Origin: Labia minor
Taxonomy: Eukaryota; Arthropoda; Insecta; Dermaptera; Spongiphoridae
Length of the DNA: 64,000 bases
Direction: 5' to 3'
Assembly (NCBI GenBank): GCA_963082975.1
Contig: CAUJBJ010000022.1
Location: 1 to 64,000 of the forward strand
The notes beneath the pieces are model-generated. The model had not been told where the DNA came from. It made no database searches and was given only the letters and a program-made list of their open reading frames with translations. Both the position numbers and the translations under genes were made by a program. Shown here in pieces: positions 39,923 through 51,997 of the stretch. Every line of letters begins with the position of its first letter. The first letter of the stretch is position 1.

Positions 39923-40571
39923 ACTGAAAAGTCTGATTTTGTTCAAATATTAAAGGGAAAAACCTACTTTTTTAAATACGAGGGATAAAATTATCTTTTA
40001 TATTTTATTTTATTAATTTTCTGATTCTATTGAAGAATAAATTCATATTTGATCGATTTCTTAAATATTTTCATTGAATTCTTACGGAAAAGTCTGATTT
40101 TGTTAAAATATTAAAGGGAAAATCCTACTTTTTTAAATACGAGGGATAAAATTATCTTTTTTATTTTATTTTATTAATTTTCTGATTCTAATGAAGAATA
40201 AATTCATATTTGATCGATTTCTTAAATATTTTCATTGAATTCTTACGGAAAAGTCTGATTTTGTTCAAATATTAAAGGGAAAATCCTACTTTTTTAAATA
40301 CGAGGGATAAAATTATCTTTTATATTTTATTTTATTAATTTTCTGATTCTATTGAAGAATAAATTCATATTTGATCGATTTCTTAAATATTTTCATTGAA
40401 TTCTTACGGAAAATTCTGATTTTGTTCAAATATTAAAGGGAAAATCCTACTTTTTTAAATACGAGGGATAAAATTAGTTTTTATATTTTATTTTATTAAT
40501 TTTCTGATTCTATTGAAGAATAAATTCATATTTGATCGATTTCTTAAATATTTTCATTGAATTCTTACGGA
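39923..40571 (+). repeat. Third relative of the TAGTTTTTAT / TGTTAAAAT segment
   Basis: Units with AAAACCTAC, TGTTAAAAT, AAAAGTC and AAAATTC/TAGTTTTTAT follow each other as at 30.75-31.39 and 34.97-35.60 kb. TAGTTT at 35,511 and 40,475 are 4,964 bp apart = 30 x 161 + 134. This copy has CTAATGAAG and AAAATCCTAC where the two earlier copies share CTAATCAAG and AAAATTCTAC, so it branched off before those changes. The first unit starts TACTGAAAAG, a private change. Confidence 0.8.
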
Positions 40572-42337
40572 TTATTGTGATTTTGTTCAAATATTAAAGG
40601 GAAAATCCTACTTTTTTAAATACGAGGGATAAAATTATCTTTTATATTTTATTTTATTCATTTTCTGATTCTAATGAAGAATAAATTCATATTTGATCGA
40701 TTTCTTAAATATTTTCATTGAATTCTTACGGAAAAGTCTGATTTTGTTCAAATATTAAAGGGAAAAATCCTACTTTTTTAAATACGAGGGATAAAATTAT
40801 CTTTTATATTTTATTTTATTAATTTTCTGATTCTATTGAAGAATAAATTCATATTTGATCGATTTCTTAAATATTTTCATTGAATTCTTACGGAAAAGTC
40901 TGATTTTGTTCAAATATTAAAGGGAAAATCCTACTTTTTTAAATACGAGGGATAAAATTATCTTTTTTATTTTATTTTATTAATTTTCTGATTCTAATGA
41001 AGAATAAATTCATATTTGATCGATTTCTTAAATATTTTCATTTAATTCTTACGGATTAGTGTGATTTTGTTCAAATATTAAAGGGAAAATCCTACTTTTT
41101 TAAATACGAGTGATAAAATTATCTTTTATATTTTATTTTATTAATTTTCTGATTCTAATGAAGAATAAATTCATATTTGATCGATTTCTTAAATATTTTC
41201 ATTGAATTCTTACGGATTACTGTGATTTTATTCAAATATTAAAGGGAAAATCCTACTTTTTTAAATACGAGTGATAAAATTATCTTTTTTATTTTATTTT
41301 ATTAATTTTCTGATTCTAATGAAGAATAAATTCATATTTGATCGATTTCTTAAATATTTTCATTGAATTCTTACGGAAAAGTCTGATTTTGTTCAAATAT
41401 TAAAGGGAAAATCCTACTTTTTTAAATACGAGGGACAAAATTATCTTTTATATTTTATTTTATTCATTTTCTGATTCTAATGAAGAATAAATTCATATTT
41501 GATCGATTTCTTAAATATTTTCATTGAATTCTTACAGAAAAGTGTGATTTTGATCAAATATTAAAGGGAAAATCCTACTTTTTTAAATACGAGGGATAAA
41601 ATTATCTTTTTTATTTTATTTTATTAATTTTCTGATTCTAATGAAGAATAAATTCATATTTGATCGATTTCTTAAATATTTTCATTGAATTCTTACGGAA
41701 AAGTCTGATTTTGTTCAAATATTAAAGGGAAAATCCTACTTTTTTAAATACGAGGGACAAAATTATCTTTTATATTTTATTTTATTCATTTTCTGATTCT
41801 AATGAAGAATAAATTCATATTTGATCGATTTCTTAAATATTTTCATTGAATTCTTACAGAAAAGTGTGATTTTGATCAAATATTAAAGGGAAAATCCTAC
41901 TTTTTTAAATACGAGGAATAAAATTATCTTTTTTATTTTATTTTATAAATTTTCTGATTCTAATGAAGAATAAATTCATATTTGATCGATTTCTTAAATA
42001 TTTTCATTGAATTCTTACGGATTAGTGTGATTTTGTTCAAATATTAAAGGGAAAATCCTACTTTTTTAAATACGAGGGATAAAATTATCTTTTATATTTT
42101 ATTTTATTAATTTTCTGATTCTATTGAAGAATAAATTCATATTTGAACGATTTCTAAAATATTTTCATTGAATTCTTACGGAAAATTCTGATTTTGTTCA
42201 AATATTAAAGGGAAAATCCTACTTTTTTAAATACGAGGGATAAAATTATCTTTTATATTTTATTTTATTAATTTTCTGATTCTATTGAAGAATAAATTCA
42301 TATTTGATCGATTTCTTAAATATTTTCATTGAATTCT

Positions 42338-42498
42338 TACGGATTATTGTGATTTTGTTCAAATATTAAAGGGAAAATCCTACTTTTTTAAATACGAGGG
42401 ATAAAGATATCTTTTATATTTTATTTTATTAATTTTCTGATTCTAATGAATAATAAATTCATATTTGATCGATTTCTTAAATATTTTCATTGAATTCT
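42338..42498 (+). repeat. GATAAAGATATC monomer, second copy
   Basis: An ATTATTG unit with GATAAAGATATC and AATGAATAATAAATT, shared with 46,203-46,363. The equivalent at 4,565-4,725 has GATATC but the normal AATGAAGAATAAATT. Confidence 0.85.
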
Positions 42499-42820
42499 TA
42501 CGGATTACTGTGATTTTGTTCAAATATTAAAGGGAAAATCCTACTTTTTTAAATACGAGGGATAAAATTATCTTTTTTAATTTATTTTATTAATTTTCTG
42601 ATTCTAATGAAGAATAAATTCATATTTGATCGATTTCTTAAATATTTTCATTGAATTTTTACGGAAAAGTCTGATTTTGTTCAAATATTAAAGGGAAAAT
42701 CCTACTTTTTTAAATACGAGGGATAAAATTATCTTTTTTATTTTATTTTATTAATTTTCTGATTCTATTGAAGAATAAATTCATATTTGATCGATTTCTT
42801 AAATATTTTCATTTAATTCT

Positions 42821-43303
42821 TACGGATTAGTGTGATTTTGTTCAAATATTAAAGGGAAAATCCTACTTTTTTAAATACGAGGGATAAAATTATCTTTTTT
42901 ATTTTATTTTATTAATTTTCTGATTCTAATGAAGAATAAATTCATATTTGATCGATTTCTCTTATATTTTCATTGAATTCTTACGGAAAAGTCTGATTTT
43001 GTTCAAATATTAAAGGGAAAATCCTACTTTTTTAAATACGAGGGATAAAATTATCTTTTATATTTTATTTTATTAATTTTCTGATTCTATTGGAGAATAA
43101 ATTCATATTTGATTGATTTCTTAAATATTTTCATTGAATTCTTACGGAAAATTCTGATTTTGTTCAAATATTAAAGGTAAAATCCTACTTTTTTAAATAC
43201 GAGGGATAAAATTATCTTTTATATTTTATTTTATTAATTTTCTGATTCTATTGAAGAATAAATTCATATTTGATCGATTTCTTAAATATTTTCATTGAAT
43301 TCT
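42821..43303 (+). repeat. Monomers with several private substitutions
   Basis: Three neighbouring units carry changes seen nowhere else: TTTCTCTTATAT near 42,957, ATTGGAGAAT near 43,090, TTGATTGATTT near 43,111 (removing ATCGAT), and AAAGGTAAAAT near 43,176. Most of these fall in the part of the unit that is otherwise nearly invariant. This may be an older, less homogenised patch or a stretch of lower sequence accuracy. Confidence 0.6.
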
Positions 43304-46202
43304 TACGGAAAATTCTGATTTTGTTCAAATATTAAAGGGAAAATCCTACTTTTTTAAATACGAGGGATAAAATTATCTTTTATATTTTATTTTATTAATT
43401 TTCTGATTCTATTGAAGAATAAATTCATATTTGATCGATTTCTTAAATATTTTCATTGAATTCTTACGGATTATTGTGATTTTGTTCAAATATTAAAGGG
43501 AAAATCCTACTTTTTTAAATACGAGGGATAAAATTATCTTTTATATTTTATTTTATTAATTTTCTGATTCTAATGAAGAATAAATTCATCTTTGATCGAT
43601 TTCTTAAATATTTTCATTGAATTCTTACGGATTACTGTGATTTTATTCAAATATTAAAGGGAAAATCCTACTTTTTTAAATACGAGGGATAAAATTATCT
43701 TTTTTATTTTATTTTATTAATTTTCTGATTCTATTGAAGAATAAATTCATATTTGATCGATTTCTTAAATATTTTCATTGAATTCTTACGGAAAAGTCTG
43801 ATTTTGTTCAAATATTAAAGGGAAAATCCTACTTTTTTAAATACGAGGGATAAAATTATCTTTTATATTTTATTTTATTAATTTTCTGATTCTATTGAAG
43901 AATAAATTCATATTTGATCGATTTCTTAAATATTTTCATTGAATTCTTACGGAAAATTCTGATTTTGTTCAAATATTAAAGGGAAAATCCTACTTTTTTA
44001 AATACGAGGGATAAAATTAGTTTTTATATTTTATTTTATTAATTTTCTGATTCTATTGAAGAATAAATTCATATTTGATCGATTTCTTAAATATTTTCAT
44101 TGAATTCTTACGGATTATTGTGATTTTGTTCAAATATTAAAGGGAAAATCCTACTTTTTTAAATACGAGGGATAAAATTATCTTTTATATTTTATTTTAT
44201 TCATTTTCTGATTCTAATGAAGAATAAATTCATATTTGATCGATTTCTTAAATATTTTCATTGAATTCTTACGGAAAAGTCTGATTTTGTTCAAATATTA
44301 AAGGGAAAAATCCTACTTTTTTAAATACGAGGGATAAAATTATCTTTTATATTTTATTTTATTAATTTTCTGATTCTATTGAAGAATAAATTCATATTTG
44401 ATCGATTTCTTAAATATTTTCATTGAATTCTTACGGAAAAGTCTGATTTTGTTCAAATATTAAAGGGAAAATCCTACTTTTTTAAATACGAGGGATAAAA
44501 TTATCTTTTTTATTTTATTTTATTAATTTTCTGATTCTAATGAAGAATAAATTCATATTTGATCGATTTCTTAAATATTTTCATTTAATTCGTACGGATT
44601 AGTGTGATTTTGTTCAAATATTAAAGGGAAAATCCTACTTTTTTAAATACGAGGGATAAAATTATCTTTTTTATTTTATTTTATTAATTTTCTGATTCTA
44701 ATGAAGAATAAATTCATATTTGATCGATTTCTTAAATATTTTCATTGAATTCTTACGGAAAAGTCTGATTTTGTTCAAATATTAAAGGGAAAATCCTACT
44801 TTTTTAAATACGAGGGATAAAATTATCTTTTATATTTTATTTTATTAATTTTCTGATTCTATTGAAGAATAAATTCATATTTGATCGATTTCTTAAATAT
44901 TTTCATTGAATTCTTACGGAAAATTCTGATTTTGTTCAAATATTAAAGGGAAAATCCTACTTTTTTAAATACGAGGGATAAAATTATCTTTTATATTTTA
45001 TTTTATTAATTTTCTGATTCTATTGAAGAATAAATTCATATTTGATCGATTTCTTAAATATTTTCATTGAATTCTTACGGAAAATTCTGATTTTGTTCAA
45101 ATATTAAAGGGAAAATCCTACTTTTTTAAATACGAGGGATAAAATTATCTTTTATATTTTATTTTATTAATTTTCTGATTCTATTGAAGAATAAATTCAT
45201 ATTTGATCGATTTCTTAAATATTTTCATTGAATTCTTACGGATTATTGTGATTTTGTTCAAATATTAAAGGGAAAATCCTACTTTTTTAAATACGAGGGA
45301 TAAAATTATCTTTTATATTTTATTTTATTAATTTTCTGATTCTAATGAAGAATAAATTCATATTTGATCGATTTCTTAAATATTTTCATTGAATTCTTAC
45401 GGATTACTGTGATTTTATTCAAATATTAAAGGGAAAATCCTACTTTTTTATATACGAGGGATAAAATTATCTTTTTTATTTTATTTTATTAATTTTCTGA
45501 TTCTAATGAAGAATAAATTCATATTTGATCGATTTCTTAAATATTTTCATTGAATTCTTACGGAAAAGTCTGATTTTGTTCAAATATTAAAGGGAAAATC
45601 CTACTTTTTTAAATACGAGGGACAAAATTATCTTTTATATTTTATTTTATTCATTTTCTGATTCTAATGAAGAATAAATTCATATTTGATCGATTTCTTA
45701 AATATTTTCATTGAATTCTTACAGAAAAGTGTGATTTTGATCAAATATTAAAGGGAAAATCCTACTTTTTTAAATACGAGGAATAAAATTATCTTTTTTA
45801 TTTTATTTTATAAATTTTCTGATTCTAATGAAGAATAAATTCATATTTGATCGATTTCTTAAATATTTTCATTGAATTCTTACGGATTAGTGTGATTTTG
45901 TTCAAATATTAAAGGGAAAATCCTACTTTTTTAAATACGAGGGATAAAATTATCTTTTATATTTTATTTTATTAATTTTCTGATTCTATTGAAGAATAAA
46001 TTCATATTTGAACGATTTCTAAAATATTTTCATTGAATTCTTACGGAAAATTCTGATTTTGTTCAAATATTAAAGGGAAAATCCTACTTTTTTAAATACG
46101 AGGGATAAAATTATCTTTTATATTTTATTTTATTAATTTTCTGATTCTATTGAAGAATAAATTCATATTTGATCGATTTCTTAAATATTTTCATTGAATT
46201 CT

Positions 46203-46363
46203 TACGGATTATTGTGATTTTGTTCAAATATTAAAGGGAAAATCCTACTTTTTTAAATACGAGGGATAAAGATATCTTTTATATTTTATTTTATTAATTT
46301 TCTGATTCTAATGAATAATAAATTCATATTTGATCGATTTCTTAAATATTTTCATTGAATTCT
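46203..46363 (+). repeat. GATAAAGATATC monomer, third copy
   Basis: It is the sister of 42,338-42,498 at +3,865 bp, with the same AATAATAAATT change. Confidence 0.85.
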
Positions 46364-47809
46364 TACGGATTACTGTGATTTTGTTCAAATATTAAAGGGA
46401 AAATCCTACTTTTTTAAATACGAGGGATAAAATTATCTTTTTTAATTTATTTTATTAATTTTCTGATTCTAATGAAGAATAAATTCATATTTGATCGATT
46501 TCTTAAATATTTTCATTGAATTTTTACGGAAAAGTCTGATTTTGTTCAAATATTAAAGGGAAAATCCTACTTTTTTAAATACGAGGGATAAAATTATCTT
46601 TTTTATTTTATTTTATTAATTTTCTGATTCTATTGAAGAATAAATTCATATTTGATCGATTTCTTAAATATTTTCATTTAATTTTACGGAAAAGTGTGAT
46701 TTTGATCAAATATTAAAGCGAAAATCCTACTTTTTTAAATACGAGGAATAAAATTATCTTTTTTATTTTATTTTATAAATTTTCTGATTCTAATGAAGAA
46801 TAAATTCATATTTGATCGATTTCTTAAATATTTTCATTGAATTCTGAAGGAAAAGTCTGATTTTGTTCAAATATTAAAGGGAAAATCCTACTTTTATAAA
46901 TACGAGGGATAAAATTATCTTTTTTATTTTATTTTATTAATTTTCTGATTCTAATGAAGAATAAATTCATATTTGATCGATTTCTTAAATATTTTCATTG
47001 AATTCTTACGGAAAAGTCTGATTTTGTTCAAATATTAAAGGGAAAAACCTACTTTTTTAAATACGAGGGATAAAATTATCTTTTATATTTTATTTTATTA
47101 ATTTTCTGATTCTATTGAAGAATAAATTCATATTTGATCGATTTCTTAAATATTTTCATTGAATTCTTACGGAAAAGTCTGATTTTGTTCAAATATTAAA
47201 GGGAAAATCCTACTTTTTTAAATACGAGGGATAAAATTATCTTTTATATTTTATTTTATTAATTTTCTGATTCTATTGAAGAATAAATTCATATTTGATC
47301 GATTTCTTAAATATTTTCATTGAATTCTTACGGATTATTGTGATTTTGTTCAAATATTAAAGGGAAAATCCTACTTTTTTAAATACGAGGGATAAAATTA
47401 TCTTTTATATTTTATTTTATTAATTTTCTGATTCTAATGAAGAATAAATTCATATTTGATCGATTTCTTAAATATTTTCATTGAATTCTTACGGATTACT
47501 GTGATTTTATTCAAATATTAAAGGGAAAATCCTACTTTTTTAAATACGAGGGATAAAATTATCTTTTTTATTTTATTTTATTAATTTTCTGATTCTAATG
47601 AAGAATAAATTCATATTTGATCGATTTCTTAAATATTTTCATTGAATTCTTACGGAAAAGTCTGATTTTGTTCAAATATTAAAGGGAAAATCCTACTTTT
47701 TTAAATACGAGGGACAAAATTATCTTTTATATTTTATTTTATTCATTTTCTGATTCTAATGAAGAATAAATTCATATTTGATCGATTTCTTAAATATTTT
47801 CATTGAATT

Positions 47810-49422
47810 CTTACGGAAAAGTGTGATTTTGATCAAATATTAAAGCGAAAATCCTACTTTTTTAAATACGAGGAATAAAATTATCTTTTTTATTTTATTT
47901 TATAAATTTTCTGATTCTAATGAAGAATAAATTCATATTTGATCGATTTCTTAAATATTTTCATTGAATTCTGAAGGAAAAGTCTGATTTTGTTCAAATA
48001 TTAAAGGGAAAATCCTACTTTTATAAATACGAGGGATAAAATTATCTTTTTTATTTTATTTTATTAATTTTCTGATTCTAATGAAGAATAAATTCATATT
48101 TGATCGATTTCTTAAATATTTTCATTGAATTCTTACGGAAAAGTCTGATTTTGTTCAAATATTAAAGGGAAAAACCTACTTTTTTAAATACGAGGGATAA
48201 AATTATCTTTTATATTTTATTTTATTAATTTTCTGATTCTATTGAAGAATAAATTCATATTTGATCGATTTCTTAAATATTTTCATTGAATTCTTACGGA
48301 AAATTCTGATTTTGTTCAAATATTAAAGGGAAAATCCTACTTTTTTAAATACGAGGGATAAAATTATCTTTTATATTTTATTTTATTAATTTTCTGATTC
48401 TATTGAAGAATAAATTCATATTTGATCGATTTCTTAAATATTTTCATTGAATTCTTACGGATTATTGTGATTTTGTTCAAATATTAAAGGGAAAATCCTA
48501 CTTTTTTAAATACGAGGGATAAAATTATCTTTTATATTTTATTTTATTAATTTTCTGATTCTAATGAAGAATAAATTCATCTTTGATCGATTTCTTAAAT
48601 ATTTTCATTGAATTCTTACGGATTACTGTGATTTTATTCAAATATTAAAGGGAAAATCCTACTTTTTTAAATACGAGGGATAAAATTATCTTTTTTATTT
48701 TATTTTATTAATTTTCTGATTCTATTGAAGAATAAATTCATATTTGATCGATTTCTTAAATATTTTCATTGAATTCTTACGGAAAAGTCTGATTTTGTTC
48801 AAATATTAAAGGGAAAATCCTACTTTTTTAAATACGAGGGATAAAATTATCTTTTATATTTTATTTTATTAATTTTCTGATTCTATTGAAGAATAAATTC
48901 ATATTTGATCGATTTCTTAAATATTTTCATTAAATTCTTACGGAAAATTCTGATTTTGTTCAAATATTAAAGGGAAAATCCTACTTTTTTAAATACGAGG
49001 GATAAAATTATCTTTTATATTTTATTTTATTAATTTTCTGATTCTATTGAAGAATAAATTCATATTTGATCGATTTCTTAAATATTTTCATTGAATTCTT
49101 ACGGAAAATTCTGATTTTGTTCAAATATTAAAGGGAAAATCCTACTTTTTTAAATACGAGGGATAAAATTATCTTTTATATTTTATTTTATTAATTTTCT
49201 GATTCTATTGAAGAATAAATTCATATTTGATCGATTTCTTAAATATTTTCATTGAATTCTTACGGATTATTGTGATTTTGTTCAAATATTAAAGGGAAAA
49301 TCCTACTTTTTTAAATACGAGGGATAAAATTATCTTTTATATTTTATTTTATTAATTTTCTGATTCTAATGAAGAATAAATTCATATTTGATCGATTTCT
49401 TAAATATTTTCATTGAATTCTT
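47810..49422 (+). repeat. Ten-unit block also present at 59.57-61.17 kb
   Basis: The unit order from the GATC / AAAGCG unit to an ATTATTG unit is the same at both sites, with rare markers CATCTTTGAT (48,578 and 60,331) and CATTAAATTC (48,928 and 60,681), both 11,753 bp apart = 73 x 161. CATCTTTGAT also occurs at 43,587, exactly 31 units before 48,578. The match ends where the next unit is TTTTATTC / CTTTTTTATT here but TTTTGTTC / CTTTTATATT there. Confidence 0.85.
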
Positions 49423-51836
49423 ACGGATTACTGTGATTTTATTCAAATATTAAAGGGAAAATCCTACTTTTTTAAATACGAGGGATAAAATTATCTTTTT
49501 TATTTTATTTTATTAATTTTCTGATTCTAATGAAGAATAAATTCATATTTGATCGATTTCTTAAATATTTTCATTGAATTCTTACGGAAAAGTCTGATTT
49601 TGTTCAAATATTAAAGGGAAAATCCTACTTTTTTAAATACGAGGGACAAAATTATCTTTTATATTTTATTTTATTCATTTTCTGATTCTAATGAAGAATA
49701 AATTCATATTTGATCGATTTCTTAAATATTTTCATTGAATTCTTACGGAAAAGTGTGATTTTGATCAAATATTAAAGCGAAAATCCTACTTTTTTAAATA
49801 CGAGGAATAAAATTATCTTTTTTATTTTATTTTATAAATTTTCTGATTCTAATGAAGAATAAATTCATATTTGATCGATTTCTTAAATATTTTCATTGAA
49901 TTCTGAAGGAAAAGTCTGATTTTGTTCAAATATTAAAGGGAAAATCCTACTTTTATAAATACGAGGGATAAAATTATCTTTTTTATTTTATTTTATTAAT
50001 TTTCTGATTCTAATGAAGAATAAATTCATATTTGATCGATTTCTTAAATATTTTCATTGAATTCTTACGGAAAAGTCTGATTTTGTTCAAATATTAAAGG
50101 GAAAAACCTACTTTTTTAAATACGAGGGATAAAATTATCTTTTATATTTTATTTTATTAATTTTCTGATTCTATTGAAGAATAAATTCATATTTGATCGA
50201 TTTCTTAAATATTTTCATTGAATTCTTACGGAAAAGTCTGATTTTGTTCAAATATTAAAGGGAAAATCCTACTTTTTTAAATACGAGGGATAAAATTATC
50301 TTTTATATTTTATTTTATTAATTTTCTGATTCTATTGAAGAATAAATTCATATTTGATCGATTTCTTAAATATTTTCATTGAATTCTTACGGATTATTGT
50401 GATTTTGTTCAAATATTAAAGGGAAAATCCTACTTTTTTAAATACGAGGGATAAAATTATCTTTTATATTTTATTTTATTAATTTTCTGATTCTAATGAA
50501 GAATAAATTCATATTTGATCGATTTCTTAAATATTTTCATTGAATTCTTACGGATTACTGTGATTTTATTCAAATATTAAAGGGAAAATCCTACTTTTTT
50601 AAATACGAGGGATAAAATTATCTTTTTTATTTTATTTTATTAATTTTCTGATTCTATTGAAGAATAAATTCATATTTGATCGATTTCTTAAATATTTTCA
50701 TTGAATTCTTACGGATTACTGTGATTTTGTTCAAATATTAAAGGGAAAATCCTAGTTTTTTAAATACGAGGGATAAAATTATCTTTTTTATTTTATTTTA
50801 TTAATTTTCTGGTTCTAATGAAGAATAAATTCATATTTGATCGATTTCTTAAATATTTTCATTGAATTCTTACGGAAAATCTGATTTTGTTCAAATATTA
50901 AAGGGAAAATTCCTACTTTTTTAAATACGAGGGATAAAATTATCTTTTATATTTTATTTTATTAATTTTCTGATTCTATTGAAGAATAAATTCATATTTG
51001 ATCGATTTCTTAAATATTTTCATTGAATTCTTACGGATTATTGTGATTTTGTTCAAATATTAAAGGGAAAATCCTACTTTTTTAAATACGAGGGATAAAA
51101 TTATCTTTTATATTTTATTTTATTAATTTTCTGATTCTAATGAAGAATAAATTCATATTTGATCGATTTCTTAAATATTTTCATTGAATTCTTACGGATT
51201 ACTGTGATTTTATTCAAATATTAAAGGGAAAATCCTACTTTTTTAAATACGAGGGATAAAATTATCTTTTTTATTTTATTTTATTAATTTTCTGATTCTA
51301 ATGAAGAATAAATTCATATTTGATCGATTTCTTAAATATTTTCATTGAATTCTTACGGAAAAGTCTGATTTTGTTCAAATATTAAAGGGAAAATCCTACT
51401 TTTTTAAATACGAGGGATAAAATTATCTTTTTTATTTTATTTTATTAATTTTCTGATTATAATTAAGAATAAATTCATATTTGATCGATTTCTTAAATAT
51501 TTTCATTGAATTCTTACGGAAAAGTCTGATTTTGTTCAAATATTAAAGGGAAAATCCTACTTTTTTAAATACGAGGGATAAAATTATCTTTTTTATTTTA
51601 TTTTATTAATTTTCTGATTCTAATGAAGAATAAATTCATATTTGATCGATTTCTTAAATATTTTCATTGAAATCTTACGGAAAAGTCTGATTTTGTTCAA
51701 ATATTAAAGGGAAAATCCTACTTTTTTAAATACGACGGACAAAATTATCTTTTATATTTTATTTTATTCATTTTCTGATTCTAATTAAGAATAAATTCAT
51801 ATTTGATCGATTTCTTAAATATTTTCATTGAATTCT

Positions 51837-51997
51837 TACGGAAAAGTCTGATTTTGATCAAATATTAAAGCGAAAATCCTACTTTTTTAAATACGAGGAA
51901 TAAAATTATCTTTTTTATTTTATTTTATAAATTTTCTGATTCTAATGAAGAATAAATTCATATTTGATCGATTTCTTAAATATTTTCATTGAATTCT
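51837..51997 (+). repeat. Hybrid monomer: GTCTG start on a GATC-type unit
   Basis: GATC / AAAGCG units normally start AAAAGTGTG; this one and its sister at 55,379 start AAAAGTCTG. The change could be a G-to-C substitution or conversion of the first few positions. It is private to the 3,542-bp HOR and so a handy tag for it. Confidence 0.8.

Larger units (their letters stand above)
40249..46683 (+). repeat. 22/24-unit duplication (3,543 and 3,865 bp)
   Basis: The left part repeats at 3,543 bp (TAGTTT at 40,475 and 44,018; 22 x 161 + 1). The right part repeats at 3,865 bp (unit starts 41,694/45,559; GATAAAGATATC at about 42,402/46,267; AATAATAAATTC in both; 24 x 161 + 1). Two units present only in the second copy account for the change. 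The extra base is the fifth A of GGGAAAAATCC near 40,765 and 44,307. This region has neither the CTGG lineage nor the 57-bp duplication. It shares cassettes with 2.5-4.7 kb, so the left end of the window and this zone are related across about 38 kb. Confidence 0.85.

Noticed and set aside
42821..43303. Cluster of private substitutions as a functional insertion
   Set aside because: The units keep full length and phase; scattered point changes fit drift or sequencing error better than a functional element.
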